DNA from: Desulfotignum sp.
Lineage (GTDB): Bacteria; Desulfobacterota; Desulfobacteria; Desulfobacterales; Desulfobacteraceae
Length of the DNA: 64,000 nt
Assembly (NCBI GenBank): GCA_011390635.1
Contig: JAABSA010000010.1
Span: 51,954-115,953, forward strand
Direction of reading: 5' to 3'
Notes under the pieces: generated by a model
Told to the model about the DNA's origin: nothing
The model's database searches: none
What the model saw: the letters and a program-made list of their open reading frames with translations, nothing else
Translations under genes and position numbers: made by a program
Shown here: one piece after another, positions 54,684-63,610 of the stretch
How positions within the stretch are numbered: the stretch's first letter is position 1
Layout: each line of letters starts with the position of its first letter

Positions 54684-55664
54684 ATGACGGATCCCATTAT
54701 TTTATCAGCCAGGAATGTAAAAAAATATTATCCGGTGAAAACCCTTGGAAAAAAAGGGCTTGTCAAGGCGGTGGATGATGTGTCCCTGGATATTGTCAGA
54801 GGGGAGACCTTTGGTGTGGTGGGGGAAAGTGGGTGCGGCAAGTCCACCCTGGGAAAGGTGCTGCTCCGGCTGGAGGATTTGACAGAAGGAACCGTTATTT
54901 TTAACGGACAGGACCTGTCCGGATTGAACCGGGCCGGTCTCAAGACGTTCCGGAAACAGGCCCAGGTTATTTACCAGGATCCATATTCCGCCCTGAACCC
55001 CAAAAAAAAGATCGGGGCCGTCATTGAAGAGCCGTTTAAAATTCATCGCCTTTTTACAAAGCAGGAGCGGCAAAAAAAAGTTGTGGCCCTGCTGGAAAAG
55101 GTGGGTCTCCATCCGGATCACCGGGACCGGTATCCTCATGAATTTTCAGGAGGGCAGCGCCAGCGGATTATCACAGCCCGGGCCTTGTCTGTATCCCCGG
55201 AGTTCATCCTGGCGGATGAACCGGTTTCAGCCCTGGATGTATCTATACAGGCCCAGGTGATCAATCTGCTCATGGATTTAAAAAAAGAGGAAAGCTTGAC
55301 CTATCTGTTTATTTCCCATGATTTGGGTGTCGTGAAACATATATGTGACCGCCTGGCAGTCATGTACCTGGGCCGCATCGTGGAAACCGCGGCTGTGGAA
55401 GAATTTTTTGCAGCCCCGCTGCATCCCTATTCCCGGGCACTGATCGCCGCCGTACCTGTTGTGGACCCCAGGATTGCGCTGTCAGCCATCCTGGAAGGTG
55501 ATGTGCCCAGCCCCATCAATCCGCCAGATGGCTGCCACTTTCACCCCAGGTGCTCTATTGCCGGGGATATCTGCCGCAGGAAAGCACCGCGGTTTGAGGA
55601 AAAACTGTCAGGCCGTTTTGCTGCCTGTCACTTTCCCCTTATCAACCAAGGAGAGGCAGCCTGA
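54684..55664 (+). CDS. ABC ATPase, DppF-like
   Basis: A 326-residue ATPase. Walker A GESGCGKST, signature FSGGQRQRIITARAL, Walker B LADEPVSALD, and a cysteine-containing C-terminal HPRCSIAGDIC. Start chosen at ATG 54684 (AAAGG eight bases before). It completes the peptide importer. Confidence 0.92.
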   Translation: MTDPIILSARNVKKYYPVKTLGKKGLVKAVDDVSLDIVRGETFGVVGESGCGKSTLGKVLLRLEDLTEGTVIFNGQDLSGLNRAGLKTFRKQAQVIYQDPYSALNPKKKIGAVIEEPFKIHRLFTKQERQKKVVALLEKVGLHPDHRDRYPHEFSGGQRQRIITARALSVSPEFILADEPVSALDVSIQAQVINLLMDLKKEESLTYLFISHDLGVVKHICDRLAVMYLGRIVETAAVEEFFAAPLHPYSRALIAAVPVVDPRIALSAILEGDVPSPINPPDGCHFHPRCSIAGDICRRKAPRFEEKLSGRFAACHFPLINQGEAA

Positions 55665-55666
55665 AT

Positions 55667-56359
55667 ATGGGTAAACCAGTAAAAATGCAGAACAGTCCAA
55701 AACAACCGCTGGCGGCCAAAGCCTATGAAACACTTGTCAGAAAGATCATTTGCCTGGAATACCAGCCCAGCCAGCACCTGGAGGAAAACCAGCTGGTGGA
55801 GGATCTGGGTATCGGCCGGACACCCATCAGAGAGGCTCTGGTGCGGCTCCACGGTGAAAAAATGGTGGAATCCCATCCCAAAAAAGGGGTGGTTGTCCGG
55901 CCCATAACCCTCCAGAACACCAAAGCCATGTTTGAAAGCATGAAATTGATAGAACTGGGGATTGTGGACATTGCCGTTGAACGGGATTGTTCGGTGTTTC
56001 TGGAAAAGATGAAAACCGCCAACCAGGTGGCCCAGAAAGCGGTAATGGCCAACAATGTATTCGGTCTGGTAGAGGCCAACCATGAATTTCACATGAATTT
56101 TGCCAGATGCTCCCAGAATGAATTTCTCATCCGGGCGGTAAATGACATCCGCACCGAAGCCAAACGGTTGTCTTATCTGTCCTATGACAACGTCATCGAT
56201 CCCCGGAGACCGTTAAAAACACACTATGAATCCGTGACGGGGGAACATGACAAGATCATTGCAGGCCTTGCCGCCAGGGATGCAAAAGGCGTGAAAAAAC
56301 TGATAACCGAGCACATCTTCACGTTCAGGGAAAGGATTATTGTATTCATGACAACCTGA
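55667..56359 (+). CDS. GntR-family regulator with FCD effector domain
   Basis: A 230-residue regulator. N-terminal winged helix (AYETLVRKIICLEYQPSQHL, then LGIGRTPIREALVRL) and a C-terminal FCD domain with the metal-binding His/Asp residues expected (ANHEFHMNF, EHDKIIAGL, ITEHIF). Two bases after DppF, in the middle of the rightward unit, so probably the local controller. Candidate binding sites are the repeats in the divergent promoter at 46787-46878. Confidence 0.9.
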   Translation: MGKPVKMQNSPKQPLAAKAYETLVRKIICLEYQPSQHLEENQLVEDLGIGRTPIREALVRLHGEKMVESHPKKGVVVRPITLQNTKAMFESMKLIELGIVDIAVERDCSVFLEKMKTANQVAQKAVMANNVFGLVEANHEFHMNFARCSQNEFLIRAVNDIRTEAKRLSYLSYDNVIDPRRPLKTHYESVTGEHDKIIAGLAARDAKGVKKLITEHIFTFRERIIVFMTT

Positions 56360-56515
56360 ATCAGCGGTTTTCTGCGTAACTACGCAACCATATATCAACC
56401 TGTTTTATGAAGGAGATATGCTCCTGACCACGCCTATTTTAAGGTGTTCCCGGATATCTCCCTGTATCTGCCCAACCTGATGAATGCCAACTAAAATTAT
56501 GTAAGGTAATGAACC

Positions 56516-57292
56516 ATGAAACACATCGATTTGAACTGTGATATGGGAGAAAGCTTTGGTGCCTATACCATCGGCATGGACACAGAGGTCATGAACCATA
56601 TCACCTCGGCCAATATTGCCTGCGGGTTCCATGCCGGAGATCCTCTGGTCATGGACAAAACCGTGAAACTGGCCCAGCAAAAAAAAGTGGGCATCGGAGC
56701 CCACCCGGGATATCCGGATCTGTTGGGATTCGGCCGGCGGCACATGGCCTGTTTAGAAACCGAAATCCAGCAGTACGTCATCTACCAGGTGGGGGGCCTC
56801 CAGGGGTTCTGCCGGGCCTACGGGGCAAAAATGCAGCATGTCAAACCCCATGGGGCACTGTACCTGGATGCGGTGGAAAATGATACTGTTGCCAGGGGTG
56901 TTGCCGATGGTATCCTGGCGGTGGATCCGGATCTGCTGTTTGTGGCACTGGCAGGCAAAAAAGGGGAAACCATGCGGCGCATGGGTGCACAGACGGGCCT
57001 GAAAGTGGTGTATGAAGCTTTTCCTGACAGGGCTTATACCCCGGAAGGCACTCTGGTGTCCAGAAAACATCCCGGGGCAGTGATCTCTGATCCGGATGAA
57101 GTAGCCCGGCGTGCCCTGGATATGGCCAATGGATATGTCATTGCCATTGACGGCACCCGCATAGATCTGGAAGTGCATTCGCTTTGTGTTCACGGCGACA
57201 ACCCCGCTGCCGTGGACCTGGTGAAAAATATCCGGCAGACCCTGGAAGCAAGTGGTATCCGGGTCATCCCCATGGGGGAAACCAGCCCATGA
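56516..57292 (+). CDS. pxpA: 5-oxoprolinase subunit PxpA (LamB/YcsF)
   Basis: A 258-residue LamB/YcsF-family protein, the PxpA subunit of prokaryotic 5-oxoprolinase, which opens pyroglutamate using ATP. Hallmarks: HIDLNCDMGESFGAY at the start, ITSANIACGFHAGDP, GIGAHPGYPDLLGFGRR, VKPHGALY and LCVHGDNP. Full length. Preceded by a 156-base gap; overlaps pxpB by 4 bases. Confidence 0.95.
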   Translation: MKHIDLNCDMGESFGAYTIGMDTEVMNHITSANIACGFHAGDPLVMDKTVKLAQQKKVGIGAHPGYPDLLGFGRRHMACLETEIQQYVIYQVGGLQGFCRAYGAKMQHVKPHGALYLDAVENDTVARGVADGILAVDPDLLFVALAGKKGETMRRMGAQTGLKVVYEAFPDRAYTPEGTLVSRKHPGAVISDPDEVARRALDMANGYVIAIDGTRIDLEVHSLCVHGDNPAAVDLVKNIRQTLEASGIRVIPMGETSP

Positions 57293-57996
57293 CAGCAACT
57301 GTATTTGAAAAACCGGTCTGCCGTCTGGCCGGAGACAGAGGGTTTTTAGTGGAATTCGGTGACAGCATTGATCCGCGGGTGAATGCAAAGGTGCGGGCCA
57401 TGGCATGTGTTTTGGAAAAAGAAAAGCCCAAAGGGATTCTCGAAGTGATCCCCACCTACCGGTCCCTTTTGTTTATTTATGACCCGGAACAGACCGATCC
57501 GGACAGCCTGTATCTGCTGGTTGAAAAACTGGAAAACAGCCGGGCGGACATGGATCCCAATACGTTCAGGATCGTTGAAATCCCGGTATGTTATGGCGGT
57601 GAGTTCGGTCCGGATATCGGCAATGTCCAGAAGGCCTCCGGCCTGACACAGGAACAGGTGATCCAGGTGCATGCAGCACCTGAATACCTGATCTATATGG
57701 TGGGATTTACCCCGGGATTTGCCTTTCTGGGGGGACTGGATGAAAGACTGTTCACCCCCCGCCTTGAAACCCCCCGTATGGTCGTACCCAAAGGCTCTGT
57801 GGGCATCGCCAACAACCAGACCGGCATGTATCCCATTGCCAGTCCGGGCGGATGGCAACTCATCGGCAGGACCCCGCTGAACCTGTTCGCACCCTGGAAA
57901 ACAAACCCATTTCTTTACCGGGCAGGGGATAAGATAAAATTTGTCCCCATATCCGAATCTGAATATAACCGGCTGGCCCCAAAGGAGACCCTCTGA
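57289..57996 (+). CDS. pxpB: 5-oxoprolinase subunit PxpB (KipI-like)
   Basis: A 235-residue KipI/PxpB protein, homologous to subdomains C/D of the urea-carboxylase carboxyltransferase domain. Typical: FLVEFGDSIDP, EIPVCYGGEFGPDIG, GFTPGFAFLGGLDERL, TPRMVVPKGSVGIANNQTG and SPGGWQLIGRTPLNLF. The start is the ATGA overlap with pxpA. Overlaps pxpC by one base. Confidence 0.94.
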   Translation: MTATVFEKPVCRLAGDRGFLVEFGDSIDPRVNAKVRAMACVLEKEKPKGILEVIPTYRSLLFIYDPEQTDPDSLYLLVEKLENSRADMDPNTFRIVEIPVCYGGEFGPDIGNVQKASGLTQEQVIQVHAAPEYLIYMVGFTPGFAFLGGLDERLFTPRLETPRMVVPKGSVGIANNQTGMYPIASPGGWQLIGRTPLNLFAPWKTNPFLYRAGDKIKFVPISESEYNRLAPKETL

Positions 57997-58934
57997 TGAA
58001 AGCATTTGAAGTGCTGGCCCCCGGCGGATTTACCACGGTGCAGGACAAAGGCAGGTTCGGGTTCCAGCAGATGGGGGTTCCTGTCTGCGGGGTTCTGGAC
58101 ACCTTTGCCTGTAACACTGCCAATCTGCTGGTGGGCAACGACACCCACCGGGCTGTACTGGAAATCACAGTCATGGGACCGTCCCTCAAATTTCTTTCAT
58201 CCATGGACATTGCCGTCACCGGTGCGAAAATGGAGATGACTATGAATGGCCGGGCCACGGAGCAGTGGCGGTCCATCCGGGTGAAGTCCGGGGACGTGCT
58301 GACCATTTCCCAGGTCCAGGCCGGCTGCCGCGCCTGCCTGGCCGTCACCGGCGGTATTAAGGTACCCCCTGTCATGGGATCCTGTTCCACTTATGTAGGC
58401 GGCGGTTTCGGCGGATTCATGGGCAGGTCCCTGCAGGCCGGCGATATCCTGGATGCCCATGGCGGAAACCTGCTGACCCGGGACCGGGTGGTGCCGGAAA
58501 AACTGGTTCCGGAGTATCTGTCCCATGTGATGCTGCGCGCAGTTCCCGGCCCCCAGGATGACTTTTTTGACCAGGGCGCAAGCACCCTGTTCACCACCCG
58601 GTATATGGTCACCCCCAAGGCGGACCGCATGGGATACCGTCTTCAGGGAGAAAAAATTCCCATCAAACAGGGCATGCCCAAAAGTATTGTGTCGGAACCT
58701 TCCATGCCCGGCGGTATCCAGATCCCGGCGGATGAACAGCCCATCATCCTGCTGGTAGAACAGACCGTTGGCGGATATGCCAAAATCGCCACCGTGATCT
58801 CCACAGATATCCCAAAGTTGGCCCAGACCACCCCGGGAGACACCATTTCATTTGAAAGAATCGATCTGAAAACCGCCCACCAGATATATTATGATGAAAA
58901 GGAAAAACTGGCAAAGATACTGGCGTGCATATAA
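57996..58934 (+). CDS. pxpC: 5-oxoprolinase subunit PxpC (KipA-like)
   Basis: A 312-residue KipA/PxpC protein, homologous to subdomains A/B of the urea-carboxylase carboxyltransferase domain. Signs: VLAPGGFTTVQDKGRFGFQ, GVPVCGVLDTFACNTANLL and the C-terminal IQIPADEQPIILLVEQTVGG. The family's Gly-rich GGIKVPPVMGS loop is present. Last gene of the rightward unit. With PxpA and PxpB it should convert 5-oxoproline to glutamate, possibly using the biotin subunits in some relatives. Confidence 0.94.
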   Translation: MKAFEVLAPGGFTTVQDKGRFGFQQMGVPVCGVLDTFACNTANLLVGNDTHRAVLEITVMGPSLKFLSSMDIAVTGAKMEMTMNGRATEQWRSIRVKSGDVLTISQVQAGCRACLAVTGGIKVPPVMGSCSTYVGGGFGGFMGRSLQAGDILDAHGGNLLTRDRVVPEKLVPEYLSHVMLRAVPGPQDDFFDQGASTLFTTRYMVTPKADRMGYRLQGEKIPIKQGMPKSIVSEPSMPGGIQIPADEQPIILLVEQTVGGYAKIATVISTDIPKLAQTTPGDTISFERIDLKTAHQIYYDEKEKLAKILACI

Positions 58935-59076
58935 TGCCGATACAACCGGTCATCCATATGATTCAGCCTGGATGAAGAGATCATTACAGTATATATGTGA
59001 TGGTTTTCGCCCTTCTGACACCTGCTATGGTATGGCTTCTGACAGGGTTAATGATAACGCGGCAGTCTGACGGCAG

Positions 59077-59430
59077 TTATCCCGCTGCAAAGAACCACTG
59101 AGCGCCCAGAAAAACCACCATGCTCAAGACAATGGTCAAAAGCAGGTTTTTGAACACTCCGCCGATAATACAGGCGGCAATGGCGCCGATGAGATAGGGA
59201 TTATCCAGGTTCAGATCAATGGTTTTTCCATCCGGCATCAGCACAGATGGCACTATGATGGCTGTGAGTACAGCAGGCGGAACATATCCCAACCCCTTTT
59301 CAAACCATTTGGGAAACTGCATCCGTCCGGAAGCAGGAAACAGAATATAGCGTATGCCAAAGGTTACCAACGCCATCCCGGCAACCATATAGATTTCAGA
59401 TAATGTTATACCGGTACCGAACATATTCAT
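59077..59430 (-). CDS. azlD: AzlD-like branched-chain amino acid transport protein
   Basis: A 117-residue, four-helix membrane protein. It overlaps azlC by 4 bases, as usual. [23 protein letters not shown] is the conserved AzlD segment, given in part here. With AzlC it exports branched-chain amino acids or analogues such as azaleucine. Confidence 0.88.
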   Translation of the reverse strand: MNMFGTGITLSEIYMVAGMALVTFGIRYILFPASGRMQFPKWFEKGLGYVPPAVLTAIIVPSVLMPDGKTIDLNLDNPYLIGAIAACIIGGVFKNLLLTIVLSMVVFLGAQWFFAAG

Positions 59431-60170
59431 CTTTCCTTCTTCTTGTCAGAGAATAGTTTCTCACACACCACCCCCGCCATGACCCCGGCAAGCGCAGCCG
59501 CCATCAAACCCAGCTTGTGTTGGAGCCCATGGGCGAGAATGGAAACCGTTCCTGCTGTGACCACCGCTGCCCACATGGGTTTGGAAACCAGATACGGGAT
59601 GACAATGCCGATGAATGTGGCAGGCATGGCAAAATCAAGTCCCCACCGGGATATTTCCGGAAAGGTTTTTCCCGCTGTAAGACCGATCAGGGTGCACAGA
59701 TTCCAGTTGAGGTACATGAACACCATGGAGCCCAGGTTGTAATAGTGTTTGCCGGTTACACCATCATGTTTGCCGTAGCGGGTGACTGCCACGGCAAAGG
59801 TTTCATCGGTCAAACCAAAGGCCAGTACCATTTTCCAGGCATGGGGCAGGTTTTTGTAAAAAGGCATCATGGTCGCACTGTAGAGCAGGTGGCGCAGGTT
59901 CACCACAAAGGTGGTTACCACTATCATGGGCCAAGGGGTGCCTGAGGCTGCCAGGCCCATAGCCACAAACTGTGACGATCCTGCAAAAACGAACAAGGAC
60001 ATCCCCATTGCGGCCCCAAAGGAAAGCCCGGCCGTGTCAGCCAGGGCGCCGAAGATAATGCCAAAGGGAATTGCGCCCACAACCAGCGGAAAGGTATCCT
60101 TTGCCCCTTCAAAAAAAAGAGACACTGCAGAATTTTTCTTCTGGGAAGATGTATCAGAGCTGTTTATCAA
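59427..60170 (-). CDS. azlC: AzlC-family amino acid exporter
   Basis: A 247-residue membrane protein. Features: [41 protein letters not shown] and [11 protein letters not shown]. Starts with TTG after AGAGAG; no better start codon is seen. Convergent with pxpC. The ligand may be an amino acid released by the catabolic island, but there is no proof. Confidence 0.9.
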   Translation of the reverse strand: MINSSDTSSQKKNSAVSLFFEGAKDTFPLVVGAIPFGIIFGALADTAGLSFGAAMGMSLFVFAGSSQFVAMGLAASGTPWPMIVVTTFVVNLRHLLYSATMMPFYKNLPHAWKMVLAFGLTDETFAVAVTRYGKHDGVTGKHYYNLGSMVFMYLNWNLCTLIGLTAGKTFPEISRWGLDFAMPATFIGIVIPYLVSKPMWAAVVTAGTVSILAHGLQHKLGLMAAALAGVMAGVVCEKLFSDKKKER

Positions 60171-60259
60171 ATTTGCTCTCTCTTGTTTTTACAGGTAATG
60201 ACTCGGATTACCGGGCCATTTAATTATTAAATCCCCGATGAAAAATCAACATTTATTAT

Positions 60260-60294
60260 ACCATCATTTCAGAATAAAATTCTGAAATGATGGT
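60260..60294. terminator. Perfect 16-bp stem-loop
   Basis: A 16-bp perfect stem with an AAA loop at 60260-60294 lies between azlC and the next plus-strand genes. It is A/T-rich with only a short T-tract (CAATTCTTTT) on the plus side. Either a terminator or an operator palindrome. Confidence 0.45.
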
Positions 60295-60453
60295 CAATTC
60301 TTTTGGAAAAAAATTATAGTGCGATTCATTTTCAAAAGTACTGCCATTGATAAAAAAGACAAAAATGAAAAATATGCTTGGCATGGTGCGGGAAATTCGG
60401 TAATCAGATAACCGGGAAGCTATTCAAAACATAGTCTATAAAGGAATCCATAT

Positions 60454-60582
60454 ATGGGCCAGCATACCACGAACACCAGCAATTCAGCAGAAATGAAATT
60501 ATTATTTATTTTTGGGGGGATAAGCTGTTTGGTATCAACATTGATAACCTTCAGTCTATACAGTCCTATGATCCAGATCTGA
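60454..60582 (+). CDS. Candidate 42-residue membrane peptide
   Basis: ATG 60454 follows AAAGGA by nine bases, and the 42-codon frame ends 9 bases before the next start. It encodes a polar N-terminus and one hydrophobic helix (LLFIFGGISCLVSTLITF). No homologue is recognised; could be a real small membrane protein or chance. Confidence 0.4.
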   Translation: MGQHTTNTSNSAEMKLLFIFGGISCLVSTLITFSLYSPMIQI

Positions 60583-60591
60583 TAATGCATC

Positions 60592-62145
60592 ATGAAACCT
60601 ACACTGTTTTTTACAAACCTGCTGCCCTGTATGTTTTACCTCAATCTGATCATTTTTGCCCTTATGGTGATTGCGGCGCCTGTTTATTCTCAGAAAAGCC
60701 CCTATGACTGGGCATTCATTAAGCTTGATTATGAACGCCGGGAAAAGGTGACGAATCTAAGACGATTTATCAATCGGCTGGAAGGGGTTGCGCAAATTGC
60801 AGCAGCCGATCCAAAAGTCACTGCCTTTTTTGAAATGAACCGGCACTATTTCAATGCCGCGCGTCAGGAAAAGATACCGCCTTCTTTGACAGATGATATT
60901 ACCCAAATGCGGGATGAATTTGACAGGTATTATATTCAAAACTATTTTGTTTTTTATGATTTTTTATTTGTTGATATTCATGGAAACACGTTTTATACCC
61001 TGAAAAAGGAAACAGATATCCATGTGAATCTGATCAAAAACAAAGATGCCGTCGGCAGACTGGGAGCGGTTATTTCCCAAAAACCGTCAACGGAAACATT
61101 TATTGATTTTTACCTGTACGGACCATCGGCTGAACCTGCGGCTTTTTTTGTAAAACCGGTAATGAGCAATGGAGACCAGGTGGGATGGATCGTAATGCAA
61201 TGTTCCGTAAACAAACTCAATTCTTTGTTTACTTCCACCGCTGACTTTGGGCAGACCGGCGAAATATTTCTGGTCAACCAGGATGGCTTGATGCTCACGG
61301 AATCCTTTTTCAAAGGTCATTCAACCATCCTGCAGCAGCACCTGGATGACCATAACATCAAGACAAAGTTTCAGGATGGAAAAGGACACCTTGTTGTCAC
61401 AGATTATCGGAACAAAACCGCATTGACCTCGTTTGAAGTATTTGAGTTTTCCGGGACAAAATGGCTGGTGGTTGCAAAAATAGACAAAGATGAAATCACC
61501 ACCACCCATTACAGAGACCACAAAAAATATTATAATGATCAACTGGTGACCTGGCTGCAAAATACACCCACAGACGTCAGCGACAACCGGTCTTACCTTT
61601 CCCGACCCAAAGGAACAACCCTGCGTGTTGATATGGATGAATTTCTTAAAGCACAGAAAGCAGAGCTGCTTGAAACCTGGGGGGTTGCAACCTGCACGGC
61701 CCTGGTGGCAACAATGCCGCGCAAATTCAGCTACCTGGCACATATGAGCCCCAGGGACAGGGCCTATGGTGGGGATGACACCCACCTTCTGGCACAAGTC
61801 ACCAAACGGATCAAAAGTTTTGATACCTATCCCTATGAAAAGCAGGATGTTCTTTTTGTGGTCATTGCCCCACATCTCAATAGTCTTCCAAATATCCTGG
61901 ATCACTTGATTGGGGAAGGTTTTTTTCTTTCTCAAATTCAATTGATTCATATGCCATCTGCCCGGTCTGCAGCTGTCATACATGACTATAAAAACAATAT
62001 TTTATACACTGAGTGGAAGATGTCCCCGGATGTATCCAACAGCATCTACAGGGATTTGCAGGATGCGGTTAAAATTGGAGACATCATTGAAAAAAATTTG
62101 ATTCAGGCCCAAAAACTGCCCTATGCTGCCATCCGCCGCCCATAG
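60592..62145 (+). CDS. Exported Cache-domain protein with CheD-like C-terminus
   Basis: A 517-residue protein. N-terminal hydrophobic segment (LNLIIFALMVIAAPVYSQ) acts as signal or anchor. Residues ~45-310 resemble a double Cache sensor domain (FLFVDIHGNTFYTL, TGEIFLVNQDGLMLTES). Residues ~345-510 resemble CheD glutamine deamidase: TWGVATCTALVA and YLAHMSP give T362, C368 and H384, matching the spacing of the CheD Thr-Cys-His set (-6, 0, +16/17). No second membrane segment is visible, so the CheD-like domain appears to be outside the cytoplasm. Substrate unknown. Its 3' end overlaps the opposite-strand efflux gene by 62 bases. Confidence 0.7.
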   Translation: MKPTLFFTNLLPCMFYLNLIIFALMVIAAPVYSQKSPYDWAFIKLDYERREKVTNLRRFINRLEGVAQIAAADPKVTAFFEMNRHYFNAARQEKIPPSLTDDITQMRDEFDRYYIQNYFVFYDFLFVDIHGNTFYTLKKETDIHVNLIKNKDAVGRLGAVISQKPSTETFIDFYLYGPSAEPAAFFVKPVMSNGDQVGWIVMQCSVNKLNSLFTSTADFGQTGEIFLVNQDGLMLTESFFKGHSTILQQHLDDHNIKTKFQDGKGHLVVTDYRNKTALTSFEVFEFSGTKWLVVAKIDKDEITTTHYRDHKKYYNDQLVTWLQNTPTDVSDNRSYLSRPKGTTLRVDMDEFLKAQKAELLETWGVATCTALVATMPRKFSYLAHMSPRDRAYGGDDTHLLAQVTKRIKSFDTYPYEKQDVLFVVIAPHLNSLPNILDHLIGEGFFLSQIQLIHMPSARSAAVIHDYKNNILYTEWKMSPDVSNSIYRDLQDAVKIGDIIEKNLIQAQKLPYAAIRRP

Positions 62146-63583
62146 CCTTGTACAGGCGCACCAGGTTGGCACTCACCGCACCCCTGCTTTGGGCCAGCTG
62201 GTCTTCAAAGGAAAGTAGTGAGCGCTGGGCATCCAGCACATTGCTGAAATCCACCAGCCCGGCCTGATACTGGTCTCTGGCAATGCGGTCGGCGTTTCTG
62301 GCTGCTGCTGTGGCTTTTACCAGGGAATCGCGGCGCAGCTGTTCCTTGGCAAATGCCAGGATTGCATTTTCAATTTCTTCCTGGGCTGTCAACAATACGG
62401 CCTGGTAATCGATCATGGCCTGTTCCTGGCGTGCGGACTGGGCGGCAACAGTCTGCCGGATCATACCACCGTCAAAAAGCCGCCAGGACACCCGGGGACC
62501 GATCCCCCAGAACCGGCTGGAGCTGTTGAAAAAATTCCCGACTGACAAGGCTTCCAGACCAAACGTGCCGATTAGGTGAAATCGCGGGTACAGGTCTGCC
62601 ATGGCCACTCCCACCAGAGCTGTTTCCCGTGCCAGGACACGTTCTGCCCGGCGGATATCCGGGCGCTGGCGCAGTGTGCGGGCAGGAATACCCATGACAA
62701 CTTCCAGGGGAATGCAGGGGATGGCATGTTCTTCAGTCAACGCTTCATGCAGGGTGCCGGGACGTTTGCCCACCAGCACAGCCAGGCGGTTTGCCGCCCT
62801 GCCTTGACCGTCCTGGAGCAGTGGAATCTGGGACCGGGTCTGCTCCAGAATGTATTGGGCCTGATGAACTGCCAGTTCTCCGATCAATCCGGCATTGAAC
62901 CGGGACACATTGATTTCATAGGTTTCCTTTTGTACTTCCAGGTTTCCCCGGGCCGCAACCAGCCGTTCCTGGAAGGTGCGCAGTTCCAGATAATTGAGAG
63001 CCACTTCTGCCTGCAAACTGACAAGCACCGCGGCCATGGCTTCCTGACGGGTTTCCACCTCTGCCAGGGCTGCCTGTTGCGACCGTCGGATCTTACCGAA
63101 GATATCCATTTCCCAGGCAGTATCAAAACCGGCATGGTAAAAGCCGGAGACTTTACCGAAACCGGTTTCCTCACTGGTCTGCTGCCTTTGTATCAGGCCC
63201 GAGCTGTCCAGAACCGGATAATCATCTGCCTGGCTGATGCCATACAGGGCCCGGGCTTCCTGAATCCGGACCACCGCTTTTTGCAGATCCAGGTTGCCGG
63301 CTGCCGCATTTTCAATCAACCGGGTCAGCAAAGGGTCCTGAAAAACCTGCCACCAGGTGCCCTGATCATCAGGTGTTGTTTCAGAAACTGCCAGTCCGCC
63401 CGCCATTTCCGTATGCCAGCTGTCCGGAGCAGACAGTTCCGGTGTCTGTAAGTCAGGCCCCACTGCAGCACATCCGGATATGATTATCAGCACCAGGATA
63501 ATTGCCGGATATACAGCCAGGAAGAAAAAATTGGAAAAAAAACTGTTTTCAATATGGCTGTCTGTTCTGGAAAAACCGTGCAT
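62084..63583 (-). CDS. Outer-membrane efflux lipoprotein, NodT/OprM type
   Basis: A 499-residue TolC-like outer membrane channel of RND systems. A lipobox IISGCAAVGPD shows lipid attachment. Repeats of the OEP domain are visible: RIQEARALYGISQADDYPV and ALAEVETRQEAMAAVLVSLQAEVALNYLELR, quoted in part. Start at ATG 63583 is set by an extended ribosome site GAGGTGAT 7 bases upstream. It lies just downstream of an RND pump on the same strand. Confidence 0.93.
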   Translation of the reverse strand: MHGFSRTDSHIENSFFSNFFFLAVYPAIILVLIIISGCAAVGPDLQTPELSAPDSWHTEMAGGLAVSETTPDDQGTWWQVFQDPLLTRLIENAAAGNLDLQKAVVRIQEARALYGISQADDYPVLDSSGLIQRQQTSEETGFGKVSGFYHAGFDTAWEMDIFGKIRRSQQAALAEVETRQEAMAAVLVSLQAEVALNYLELRTFQERLVAARGNLEVQKETYEINVSRFNAGLIGELAVHQAQYILEQTRSQIPLLQDGQGRAANRLAVLVGKRPGTLHEALTEEHAIPCIPLEVVMGIPARTLRQRPDIRRAERVLARETALVGVAMADLYPRFHLIGTFGLEALSVGNFFNSSSRFWGIGPRVSWRLFDGGMIRQTVAAQSARQEQAMIDYQAVLLTAQEEIENAILAFAKEQLRRDSLVKATAAARNADRIARDQYQAGLVDFSNVLDAQRSLLSFEDQLAQSRGAVSANLVRLYKAMGGGWQHRAVFGPESNFFQ

Positions 63584-63610
63584 ATGCTGTATCACCTCAA
63601 TTTTTTGTTT

